Assembly: GCA_021202245.1 (NCBI GenBank)
Contig: JAJQDK010000105.1
Coordinates: forward strand, 6,075 to 13,268
Direction of reading: 5' to 3'
From: Clostridiales bacterium
Lineage (GTDB): Bacteria; Bacillota; Clostridia; Oscillospirales; Acutalibacteraceae
DNA: 7,194 bases
The position numbers and the translations under genes were made by a program. The notes beneath the pieces were generated by a model, which searched no databases, was not told where the DNA came from, and saw only the letters and a program-made list of their open reading frames with translations. This document shows positions 1 to 5,797 of the stretch, in pieces; positions within the stretch are counted from its first letter, which is position 1, and each line of letters opens with the position of its first letter.

Positions 1-517
1 AATTATTGTCAATGTATTCCCGGGCAGCACCGACGTACTGATTCTTTTTCACGGGCTTTTGCGGAAAATACTCAAGATAAAACGAAAGCAGCAAAAGCAG
101 CTTGGCATTTGTTCTGCACTGCTCATAAGCCGACTTGTTTTCTCCGCAAATTACGTTAAAATGCTCCGCAAAGCTTTTTACCGGCATTTTCTTCAGCACA
201 GGATTTTTGCGTGTAAACATTGTCTGCGTAATTATCCACGCCGCCTCAAGGCCCTTGAATTCAACCCAGCTGTATTCAAGAGGATTTTTCGTGTCCTCTT
301 CGATACGAGCTTCAAAGAAGGGATAAATCAAAAACGAATAACCCCGTTTCAACTCAATTTCCTTTTCGTCCGTAATAATTCTGCCCTTGCCCCCGGTTAC
401 ATAGCAGATGAGGTAAGTATTATTATCAATTTTGCGTTCATATTTGTTATTAGGCGAATGTTTGCCATTATTTACACACAAACAATCAAATGCCCCATGA
501 GCAAAATTATAATCCAT
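1..517 (-). CDS. AraC-family transcriptional regulator, N-terminal part (cut by window edge)
   Basis: An open frame on the minus strand runs from ATG at 517 to the window edge without a stop, giving 172 visible residues. The protein begins MDYNFAHGAFDCLCVNNG. The segment YLICYVTGGKGRIITDE, followed by a 'LKRGYSFLIYPF' stretch and 'YSWVEFKG', is the usual pattern of the AraC N-terminal sensor cupin, where a small ligand, often a sugar, binds. The visible part ends AAREYIDNN, which looks like the first helix leading into the AraC DNA-binding domain, so the two helix-turn-helix units lie outside the window. A GAGGA ribosome site (524-528) sits 6 nt before the ATG. A strong promoter lies at 599-627. 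The gene is divergent from the AraC-type gene at 652. The ligand is unknown. A plus-strand open frame over the same bases has no family resemblance and is a shadow. Confidence 0.88.
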   Translation of the reverse strand, partial: MDYNFAHGAFDCLCVNNGKHSPNNKYERKIDNNTYLICYVTGGKGRIITDEKEIELKRGYSFLIYPFFEARIEEDTKNPLEYSWVEFKGLEAAWIITQTMFTRKNPVLKKMPVKSFAEHFNVICGENKSAYEQCRTNAKLLLLLSFYLEYFPQKPVKKNQYVGAAREYIDNN

Positions 518-598
518 AACTGTTCCTCGCAACAAAAGTACATAAAGTTAAAACAATTTTCCATATATTTACGACAATAAACCGTATATACTTATATT

Positions 599-627
599 AT
601 TATACAACAAATTCGCATTTATTGCAA
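599..627 (-). promoter_or_regulatory. Sigma-A promoter for the left AraC-type gene
   Basis: Read on the minus strand, there is a -35 box TTGCAA (622-627), a 17-nt spacer, and a perfect -10 box TATAAT (599-604). Transcription would start near 592, leaving a leader of about 75 nt before the ATG at 517. It lies in the 134-nt gap between the two divergent regulators, so either protein could act here. No clear long operator palindrome was found. Confidence 0.75.
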
Positions 628-637
628 CAACATTATT

Positions 638-646
638 AAGAGGTGA
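638..646 (+). promoter_or_regulatory. Ribosome binding site fixing a TTG start
   Basis: AAGAGGTGA is a good match to the 16S rRNA tail. The in-frame GTG at 643-645 lies inside this site and so cannot be the start. The next in-frame start codon, TTG at 652-654, is 5 nt past the end of the site and is the sensible choice. Confidence 0.75.
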
Positions 647-651
647 CAATT

Positions 652-1494
652 TTGAACTATAAGTATGAAATCATAAATTATGACAAAAACATCCCTGCGA
701 AAATAATGAATCTTAATTTATCCTCCGAAACCCATAAAACCGAGCTGCACTGGCACCGTGAACCGGAGCTGGTTTATGTTACCGACGGCGCCGCCGAGTG
801 TAACAGAAACGGTGAATCGCTGATTATTGAGAAGGGAGAAATCCTCTTCTTTAGCAGTGAGGACGTACACCTTGTTCGTCCTGTTCTCGGCACAACCGTG
901 AATCTTATTTGTATACAGCTTTCTTATGAATATATGCGTATGTTCTGTCGTCCCCTTGACAGTGTTATTTTTGATGTTGAAAACAGACCCGAAGGCAAAG
1001 CAAAAATCATTGAAGTGGTAACCGAGCTTACCAAAATCAACAAGGCTACCGATGATTATGCACCGCTTATGCAGATTTCCTGCGTAAACAAGATTTACTA
1101 CCTGCTGATGAAATACTGCATCTGCCCGAGAAGAGGGTCAAACTCACTGATTATTCCCAAGCGCGACTTCTCTTACGCTAAAACCGCTATTGCGTATATC
1201 AACGAAAACTTCAAGCGTGAAATTCCGCTAAATGAGATTGCTTCTATTGTAAATCTCTCGCCCTCGTACTTTTCAAAGTATTTTAAGAATGTAACTCAGG
1301 TGAGCTTCTCGGAATATCTCGCAAATCTTCGTCTTGAAAACGCAATTCAGGATATGCTGACGAAAAATTCAACAGTTTCTTCCGCCGCCATCGAAAACGG
1401 CTTTGCAAACGTTAAATCGTTTATCACGCAGTGCAAGAGAATTTATGATTGCACTCCCGCTCAGTACAAGAAAAAGCTTTTAAACAGTGATTAA
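652..1494 (+). CDS. AraC-family transcriptional regulator
   Basis: A 280-residue regulator of normal AraC length. The N-terminal half (about residues 1-130) is a sensor cupin with the metal/ligand-site pattern HWHREPE (33-39), then 'LVYVTDG' and 'GEILFFSSEDVHLVRP'. The C-terminal 106 residues form the AraC DNA-binding domain. The first helix-turn-helix is near 190-214 (EIASIVNLSPSYFSKYFKN). The second is near 241-274 (SSAAIENGFANVKSFITQCK) and ends in the family's conserved C-T-P-x-x-Y-K pattern. The start is TTG at 652, chosen because of the Shine-Dalgarno at 638-646. The gene is divergent from the left AraC-type gene and convergent with rplM-rpsI. The paired regulators suggest local control of a sugar-use locus to the left, but no target gene is visible. 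The ligand is unknown. Confidence 0.92.
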   Translation: MNYKYEIINYDKNIPAKIMNLNLSSETHKTELHWHREPELVYVTDGAAECNRNGESLIIEKGEILFFSSEDVHLVRPVLGTTVNLICIQLSYEYMRMFCRPLDSVIFDVENRPEGKAKIIEVVTELTKINKATDDYAPLMQISCVNKIYYLLMKYCICPRRGSNSLIIPKRDFSYAKTAIAYINENFKREIPLNEIASIVNLSPSYFSKYFKNVTQVSFSEYLANLRLENAIQDMLTKNSTVSSAAIENGFANVKSFITQCKRIYDCTPAQYKKKLLNSD

Positions 1495-1519
1495 CTACAT
1501 TTTTTACATTTCTTCTTCA

Positions 1520-1539
1520 TCTCAGGACAGATCCTGAGA
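1520..1539. other. Short hairpin after the AraC-type gene
   Basis: A perfect 8-bp inverted repeat, TCTCAGGA and TCCTGAGA, is separated by the 4-nt loop CAGA. It lies 25 nt after the stop codon of the plus-strand regulator. There is no T-run after it, so it may be a stabilising 3' hairpin rather than a terminator. Confidence 0.45.
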
Positions 1540-1549
1540 ACATACCCCT

Positions 1550-1594
1550 AATGAACACTGCCGCTGTCCGTATAAGACAGCGGCAGTGTTCATT
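1550..1594 (+). terminator. Long perfect hairpin, probable terminator of the AraC-type gene
   Basis: Two perfect 19-nt arms (1550-1568 and 1576-1594) with a 7-nt loop form a very stable GC-rich stem. The run following it is only TTTCT-like, so intrinsic termination on the plus strand is likely but not textbook. It sits between the convergent AraC-type gene and the rpsI terminator. Confidence 0.55.
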
Positions 1595-1621
1595 TCTGCG
1601 TTGATTTTCAAGGCTGCAAAC

Positions 1622-1656
1622 AAAAAAGCCCCGGAGGATAAAATCTCCGAGGCTTT
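1622..1656 (-). terminator. Rho-independent terminator of rplM-rpsI
   Basis: On the minus strand the stem has a CGGAG/CTCCG core, one mismatch, then GCC/GGC and A-T pairs, with an 8-nt loop. It is followed by T6 (A6 at 1622-1627 on the plus strand). It lies 186 bp beyond the rpsI stop codon, so the repeat block between them would be transcribed as the 3' untranslated end of the ribosomal protein mRNA. Confidence 0.85.
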
Positions 1657-1679
1657 AAATAATCCAAGTCGCAAAATTT

Positions 1680-1737
1680 GCAGCAGCTTTGCTGCGAGGA
1701 CCCGAAGTATCGAAAAGAGATGATGAAATTATCTCTT
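1680..1737. repeat. 58-bp structured repeat, copy 1
   Basis: This copy matches 55 of 58 positions with copy 2, which starts 113 bp further on. It opens with a 6-bp hairpin (GCAGCA, loop GCTT, TGCTGC) and closes with a 10-bp hairpin around the loop GAA (arms 1715-1724 and 1728-1737, one G-T pair). It lies in the 3' untranslated stretch of rpsI. The role is unknown. It could be a REP-like dispersed element or a local duplication of the rpsI 3' end. Confidence 0.8.
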
Positions 1738-1748
1738 TGAGAACTGTA

Positions 1749-1789
1749 GGAGCGTTAAGAAAATATTCCGGTGGAATATTTTTAGCTCC
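1749..1789. other. Hairpin between the two repeat copies
   Basis: A perfect 10-bp stem (arms 1760-1769 and 1773-1782, loop GGT) is enclosed by a second pairing, GGAGC (1749-1753) with GCTCC (1785-1789). With the hairpins inside the repeats, the whole 1680-1850 block can fold into a row of stem-loops. No function can be assigned. Confidence 0.6.
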
Positions 1790-1792
1790 GCC

Positions 1793-1850
1793 GCAGCAGC
1801 TTTGCTGCGAGGACCCGAAGTGTCGAAAAGGGATAATGAAATTATCTCTT
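1793..1850. repeat. 58-bp structured repeat, copy 2, overlapping the rpsI stop
   Basis: Same layout as copy 1: the GCAGCA/TGCTGC hairpin at the left end and the 10-bp stem with GAA loop at the right end (arms 1828-1837 and 1841-1850, one G-T pair). The last nine bases of the right arm are the rpsI stop codon and its final two codons (K, R). Repeat and gene end therefore share sequence. Confidence 0.8.
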
Positions 1851-2243
1851 GCTGAACTGAGGCGCTCTACGAGCTGCTTTAAGACCGTATTTCTTACGCT
1901 CTTTCATTCTCGGGTCACGAGTTAAGAAGCCTGCCTTCTTGAGCTTGGAACGGAGGTTCTCCGAATCATACTGAAGAAGCGCTCTTGAACCGCCGTGGCG
2001 AATAGCGCCTGCCTGGCCTGTAACGCCGCCGCCCGAAACTCTGCATACTATGTCAAACTTTTCGTCTGTTTCTGTGAGAGCGAGGGGCTGTCTTACGATG
2101 AGCTTAAGTGTTTCAAGTCCGAAATAATCGTCGATGTCACGGTCGTTGATAGTGATTTTTCCTGTTCCCTGGTAAAGTCTTACTCTTGCTACAGAGCTTT
2201 TTCTTCTGCCTGTTCCGTAAAAATAAGGTGTCTTATCGTACAT
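1842..2243 (-). CDS. rpsI: 30S ribosomal protein S9 (uS9)
   Basis: This is a 133-residue small-subunit protein. Its conserved basic C-terminal tail reaches toward the tRNA in the ribosomal P site. Family hallmarks seen are GTGRRKSSVARV (10-21), the GGGVTGQAGAIRHG segment in the middle, and the invariant C-terminus QFSKR. Length is normal. The AGAAGGAGG ribosome site ends 8 nt before the ATG. It follows rplM by a 17-nt gap in the standard rplM-rpsI order and is co-transcribed from the promoter at 2731-2759. Small oddities are 'HGGSRALL' where 'HGIARALL' is more usual, and the stop codon lying within the arm of a 58-bp repeat. The mRNA probably ends at the terminator at 1622-1656. Confidence 0.98.
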   Translation of the reverse strand: MYDKTPYFYGTGRRKSSVARVRLYQGTGKITINDRDIDDYFGLETLKLIVRQPLALTETDEKFDIVCRVSGGGVTGQAGAIRHGGSRALLQYDSENLRSKLKKAGFLTRDPRMKERKKYGLKAARRAPQFSKR

Positions 2244-2260
2244 TATGTCTGCCTCCTTCT

Positions 2261-2689
2261 TTAAGCTTCAATCAATTCGGGCTTCTGAGCCTGATGATTG
2301 TGTTCTGCACCCTCAAAGAGCCTTAATCTCAAAAGAGCCGCTCTGCCGAGTGTGTTTTTGGGAAGCATACCCTTAACTGCAAGCTCCATAGCCTTGGTAG
2401 GTCTTGTAGCCATAAGAGTATCGTAACCTGTTTCTTTAAGATGACCGATGTAACCTGTGTGGCGCTGCCATTTCTTCTGAGAAAGCTTGTTGCCTGTTAA
2501 AACAGCATCCTTACAATTGATGATAATTACGTGGTCGCCGCAGTCTACGTTGGGTGTAAAGGTGGGCTTGTGCTTTCCTCTTAAAAGAGTGGCTGCCTGA
2601 GCCGCTACACGTCCGAGAGGCTTGCCTGCCGCATCAATTACATACCAGCTGCGTTCAACTTCGCTTTTCTTAGCTAAATATGTTGACAT
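2261..2689 (-). CDS. rplM: 50S ribosomal protein L13 (uL13)
   Basis: This is a 142-residue large-subunit protein that binds 23S rRNA early in assembly. Hallmarks are WYVIDAAGKPLGRVA (15-29), the KHKP segment near 39-42, KGMLPKNTLGR (106-116) and GAEHNHQAQKP (127-137, the usual AEHPHxAQKP site). Length is normal for the family. The ATG at 2689 is preceded by AGGAGGA (2696-2702) at 6 nt. It is the first gene of the operon with rpsI. The leader from the predicted start site is only about 35 nt, and no ribosomal leader structure was recognised in it. Confidence 0.98.
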   Translation of the reverse strand: MSTYLAKKSEVERSWYVIDAAGKPLGRVAAQAATLLRGKHKPTFTPNVDCGDHVIIINCKDAVLTGNKLSQKKWQRHTGYIGHLKETGYDTLMATRPTKAMELAVKGMLPKNTLGRAALLRLRLFEGAEHNHQAQKPELIEA

Positions 2690-2730
2690 ATCTGTTCCTC
2701 CTATAAATCATTAATTAAGTTGCATTAAAA

Positions 2731-2759
2731 ATTATAGTACAGCAAATCAAGAAAGTCAA
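2731..2759 (-). promoter_or_regulatory. Sigma-A promoter of rplM-rpsI
   Basis: On the minus strand: -35 TTGACT (2754-2759), a 17-nt spacer, and -10 TATAAT (2731-2736). This is near consensus, as expected for a highly expressed ribosomal protein operon. Transcription should start near 2724. Confidence 0.88.
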
Positions 2760-2977
2760 CACTTTTTTGAAAAATTTTAATTTACCTCTCGGCAATCTTT
2801 ATTATTCATTGATTTTTTCGTGTTTACTCTCGAATACTCGCAAGCGATTTTCAAATTTTATTTTACGCTTTTATTGCTTTTCGGGAATATTTCACCATAA
2901 TTTCACAGTAACAATATTTTTCTTTCATAAACACCGAGTATTATGTAATCACGATAAACAAAGGAGGTGACAACGCG

Positions 2978-3397
2978 ATGATTGAAAAAACACCGTCGGT
3001 GCTTGCTTGCGTAACCGATCAGTACGACTGCGACCGCATCATTAAAACGGCAAAAAGAATTGCCGATGACACGGACTGCGAGCTTAGAGTATTAAGCGTA
3101 CTGAAGCCAATGAAAAATTACTCAAACGTGAGCGACCGCATTGAATACCTTTACGCTGTTTCAAAGGAATCGGGAGCCGATATGACAATTCTTTTTGACA
3201 ATGACGCCGCAAAGGCAGCTGCGCAGTTTGCAAAAGAAAATAACGTACAGCGAATTGTAACGGGGATGCACGACGGGGGCGACGACAGTTTTCTCGTTAT
3301 GTTCAACAGAATGGCTCCGTTCGTACCTATTTCGATGGTAGCCAAAAACAATATGGTTTACAATATGGATTTGTGCCCGTCGTATTCTTATTCATAA
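2978..3397 (+). CDS. UspA-like small protein (universal stress protein family)
   Basis: A 139-residue cytoplasmic protein with a single alpha/beta domain of the universal stress protein type, closest in feel to the Usp domain of the KdpD sensor. It begins with strand 1 plus turn 'SVLACVTDQYDCDRIIKTAKRIA' (residues 7-29, quoted in part), then 'CELRVLSVLKP' (34-44), 'IEYLYAVSKESGADMTIL' (55-72) and 'NVQRIVTGMHDG' (89-100). The ATP-binding Usp signature G-x2-G-x9-G-S/T is not present, so nucleotide binding is doubtful. The start is clear: AAGGAGGTGA (2961-2970), nearly a full complement of the 16S tail, precedes the ATG by 7 nt. It appears monocistronic, divergent from rplM, with a terminator at 3493-3534. 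The true role is unknown. Confidence 0.82.
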   Translation: MIEKTPSVLACVTDQYDCDRIIKTAKRIADDTDCELRVLSVLKPMKNYSNVSDRIEYLYAVSKESGADMTILFDNDAAKAAAQFAKENNVQRIVTGMHDGGDDSFLVMFNRMAPFVPISMVAKNNMVYNMDLCPSYSYS

Positions 3398-3492
3398 TGT
3401 AACCGCAATAAATAGAATTCATTATTATAAATCACAAACTACAATAGCTACGAAGTTTTGTTAAATCTTTCTTCTTAAAATATACTCTCTCC

Positions 3493-3534
3493 GAAACAGA
3501 GCCGACTTCACCGTCGGTTCTGTTTCACTTTTAT
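3493..3534 (+). terminator. Terminator of the UspA-like gene
   Basis: A 14-bp stem (3493-3506 with 3513-3526, one G-T pair) with a 6-nt loop is followed by ACTTTTAT. The short T-run fits plus-strand termination. It lies about 95 nt after the stop codon. Confidence 0.75.
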
Positions 3535-3556
3535 GCCGATTTTATCTAAAATCGTG

Positions 3557-3584
3557 TTGTACGGAAATGTAATTATGCTATAAT
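3557..3584 (+). promoter_or_regulatory. Extended -10 promoter of the flavodoxin gene
   Basis: There is a perfect TATAAT (3579-3584) preceded by TGC (an extended -10), with a partial -35 TTGTAC (3557-3562) at 16 nt. Transcription should begin near 3591, giving a leader of about 62 nt. The leader contains a possible AGCCG/CGGCT stem (near 3599-3624). Confidence 0.72.
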
Positions 3585-3652
3585 AGAATCAGGCAGAAAG
3601 CCGTAAGTTAAGCATATTGCGGCTCTGTGAAATAAAAAAAGGAGAATTGATT

Positions 3653-4129
3653 ATGAGCAAAAAATTAGTCGCATATTTCAGCGCAACCGGAACAACAAAA
3701 AGACTTGCCGAGAGCCTGGCAGCTGCAATCGGCGCCGACCTGTACGAAATACAGCCTGCTCAGCCGTACACCCCGGATGACCTGGATTGGCACAGCAAAA
3801 GCAGCCGCAGCAGTATTGAGACGGAAGATAAAAGCAGCCGTCCCGCCGTTGCAGGCAGGGTTGAAAATATGGGACAGTACGATACTGTCTTTGTCGGTTT
3901 TCCTATTTGGTGGTATGTTGCTCCGACTGTAATCAACACATTTTTGGAGCAGTATGACTTGTTCGGAAAAACCGTAATTCCCTTTGCTACCTCGGGCAGC
4001 AGTAATATGGGAAAAACCAACGATTATCTGAAGCCATCCTGCAAGGGAGCGATTTTAAAGGACGGAAAAAGATTTGCTTCAAACGCCAAGGAAAGCGAAC
4101 TGAAATTATGGGCAGACGATTTTACCTGA
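3653..4129 (+). CDS. Flavodoxin family protein
   Basis: A 158-residue FMN-binding electron carrier or flavodoxin-type reductase. Residues 4-18 form the first strand and phosphate loop, with SATGTTK (10-16) matching the family's S/T-x-T-G-x-T site that holds the FMN phosphate. 'YDTVFVGFPIWWYVAP' (76-91) is the typical strand and W-rich loop at the flavin ring. 'TVIPFATSGSS' (107-117) is the next strand and loop. No signal peptide is present, so it is cytoplasmic. The frame is open back to a TTG at 3617, but AAAGGAGA (3638-3645) lies 7 nt before ATG 3653 and fixes the start. It has its own promoter and stands alone, so the redox partner is unknown. It is convergent with the DUF4097 gene. Confidence 0.92.
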   Translation: MSKKLVAYFSATGTTKRLAESLAAAIGADLYEIQPAQPYTPDDLDWHSKSSRSSIETEDKSSRPAVAGRVENMGQYDTVFVGFPIWWYVAPTVINTFLEQYDLFGKTVIPFATSGSSNMGKTNDYLKPSCKGAILKDGKRFASNAKESELKLWADDFT

Positions 4130-4223
4130 GCCGCAGATAAGCTTGCTTAATCTCGCAACAACGATTGCTCCCGCTGACTACAGAGGCGGGGGGGACTTTT
4201 GCGGATTAGGCTTAAATACACCG

Positions 4224-4253
4224 AAAACGGGTCGGCGATTGCCGGCCCGTTTT
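4224..4253. terminator. Bidirectional terminator between convergent genes
   Basis: A 13-bp stem (4224-4236 with 4241-4253, one G-T pair) with a 4-nt loop has A4 at one base and T4 at the other. It can therefore end transcripts from both the flavodoxin gene (plus) and the PadR/HAAS/DUF4097 operon (minus). Confidence 0.82.
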
Positions 4254-4270
4254 GCATGGCTTTTCAATTA

Positions 4271-5797
4271 TCAATCAGCCGAATCGGCTTTTACGGTGCT
4301 TTTCACCGTTGTACTTTGCGTGGCTGAGCTTGCGCTGTCTGTACTTTTTACCGTTGTACTTTGTGCGGCTGAGCTTGTGCTGTCTGTGCTTTCAGTCGTT
4401 GCGCCTTGCTCGACTGCTTCCGTTTCATCCGTTTCCTCCGCATCGTCCCCGTCGTCATAGGAAACTATATCGCCGAAGTAGCTTTCAAACAGATTCAAAA
4501 CATTTTTTAAATCGTAGCCGTCAAAGCAGTAGTAAGCGCTCTCTGCATGGTTGTCGGAATACACCTCTATGCAGCTTTTCATAAAGTAAACGGAGGTGTA
4601 CGTGTCCGTTTCGCCGTCTGCCGAATAATTTATCAGCTCCACGCTGCAGGCGTAATAGTAATCATAGCAATCATAGGTTACCTCACTGTCCTCAATCAGC
4701 TCGCTTAAATCCTCAAGGAATCCGCTGAAATCGCCTGCTTTCTCTGTTTCTCCGGAATCTATGTAATATTCCTCATCCCCCGAACTGATGAATGTATCGT
4801 TATACTCAATATTCACCTCGTCCGCCGTGGATATGTCAATATCAAGCGGTGTTCCCTCTTCGGCATATTCATCATAATCTGTTTCCTGAATACTTATATC
4901 TCCGCTTACGGTTACTATATCAATTTGCGCGGAACCGTCCCCGGAAACAACACTTCCGTTTTCGGACTTCGCATTGTTGTAATTGCAGTCCGTGTTTCCG
5001 CTTACGGTTGACATATTGACCGTATATCCGCTGACAAGATCGGAAATTGTGCACTCTACGCTTCCGCTTACATTTTCGGCATCCAGCTTTTCGGTCATTC
5101 TGCCGCAGGCTGTATAAATATTGCCCGAAACATCTGAACACTCAATTATACGGCTTTCCGACTGCACCCAGCATCCGCCTGAAACGGTTTCCGTGCGAAT
5201 TTCATCATACTTTCCGCCGGTCAGCGTAATATCGCCGCTCACGGTTTCTATATTGAGCGTATCGGCATAGACATCGGTAATTTCCGCATCGTTCGCCGTA
5301 CCCTCTACATCAAGACTGCCGCTCTTTATGCCGCTGACGCTCACATATGAATTGCCTGCATCTATATTAAGCGAATCCAGCTCCGTACCATAGGGGATTT
5401 GAATTTTCAAATTCTTTTCCTCGGTCTTTAAGCCGATTAAGCTATAGTAAAATGATGAATCGCTTTCAATTTTTAGTGTTCCGTCGTCCTTGAGGTCATA
5501 ATACAAATTATCTCTGTCATATTTTTCTGCCAAATCCTCGTCCCAGTACTCGGTCACGGTGATTTTATCAGTGTTTTCATAGGTATTTGAAATATAAATT
5601 TGCCCGGATTCCCAGCTTATATCCAGCGACTTAATGTCCGATGCTGAAAATTCAGCGCTTCCCACTTCAACCATTTCAGATTCAAACAGGCTGTATCCGT
5701 AATCATTTACGAATATCATACCGCCGATAAGCGCAGCAACCAGGACAAGGCTTACAGCCGACCAAATTATTATTCTGTTTTTTGCTGACATTTTCAT
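4271..5797 (-). CDS. Membrane-anchored DUF4097-type beta-repeat protein with extended C-terminus
   Basis: This 508-residue protein starts with a short basic N-terminus and one membrane helix (about 9-30). There is no lipobox cysteine, so the rest should lie outside the membrane. Residues about 46-305 resemble DUF4097, a right-handed beta-repeat fold: nine V-S-G turns occur at about 154, 186, 205, 223, 243, 255, 265, 284 and 297, mostly 18-20 residues apart. Residues about 310-450 are a second, acidic, tyrosine-rich region I do not recognise. The tail (about 450-508) is rich in S, T and acidic residues and contains a 15-residue repeat. GGAGG sits 7 nt before the ATG, which overlaps the upstream stop in ATGA. 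It is the last gene of the PadR operon. DUF4097 proteins are often paired with HAAS/DUF1700 proteins, but their biochemical role is not established. The C-terminal extension is unusual. Confidence 0.88.
   Translation of the reverse strand: MKMSAKNRIIIWSAVSLVLVAALIGGMIFVNDYGYSLFESEMVEVGSAEFSASDIKSLDISWESGQIYISNTYENTDKITVTEYWDEDLAEKYDRDNLYYDLKDDGTLKIESDSSFYYSLIGLKTEEKNLKIQIPYGTELDSLNIDAGNSYVSVSGIKSGSLDVEGTANDAEITDVYADTLNIETVSGDITLTGGKYDEIRTETVSGGCWVQSESRIIECSDVSGNIYTACGRMTEKLDAENVSGSVECTISDLVSGYTVNMSTVSGNTDCNYNNAKSENGSVVSGDGSAQIDIVTVSGDISIQETDYDEYAEEGTPLDIDISTADEVNIEYNDTFISSGDEEYYIDSGETEKAGDFSGFLEDLSELIEDSEVTYDCYDYYYACSVELINYSADGETDTYTSVYFMKSCIEVYSDNHAESAYYCFDGYDLKNVLNLFESYFGDIVSYDDGDDAEETDETEAVEQGATTESTDSTSSAAQSTTVKSTDSASSATQSTTVKSTVKADSAD
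4297..4401 (-). repeat. 45-bp in-frame tandem repeat in the DUF4097 gene tail
   Basis: Two full units (4297-4341 and 4342-4386) and the start of a third encode a 15-residue Ser/Thr repeat, seen as TTESTDSTSSAAQST and then TVKSTDSASSATQST. The units are diverged but keep the frame exactly. The tail is probably flexible and surface-exposed, and could vary in copy number among strains. Confidence 0.8.

Noticed and set aside
59..580. Plus-strand open frame of 173 codons
   Set aside because: It is antisense to the AraC-type gene, which has family motifs, a ribosome site and a promoter. The plus-strand translation is rich in K, R, F and C and resembles nothing.
643..654. GTG 643 as start of the second AraC-type gene
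   Set aside because: The GTG is part of the Shine-Dalgarno itself. TTG 652 is correctly spaced from it.
1680..1850. CRISPR array
   Set aside because: Only two copies of a 58-bp unit are present, one overlapping a gene end, and no cas genes are visible.
1689..1925. Plus-strand open frame through the repeat block and into rpsI
   Set aside because: It is made of the two repeat copies in different frames and then rpsI antisense, with no ribosome site. Such frames are typical false genes in repeats.
2690..2724. L13 autoregulatory leader RNA
   Set aside because: The predicted leader is only about 35 nt and shows no convincing stem structure.
2767..2970. 67-codon plus-strand frame before the UspA-like gene
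   Set aside because: The DNA is AT-rich intergenic sequence, there is no ribosome site, the composition is F/H-rich, and the 3' end runs into the Shine-Dalgarno of the next gene.
4167..4200. CCCGC/GCGGG hairpin with a G7 run and TTTT after the flavodoxin gene
   Set aside because: The stem is only 5 bp with an 11-nt loop. The strong bidirectional hairpin at 4224-4253 explains termination better.
4143..4460. Plus-strand frame of 105 codons over the end of the DUF4097 gene
   Set aside because: It is antisense to the Ser/Thr repeat tail. Its own repetitiveness is a shadow of that repeat, and the terminator lies inside it.
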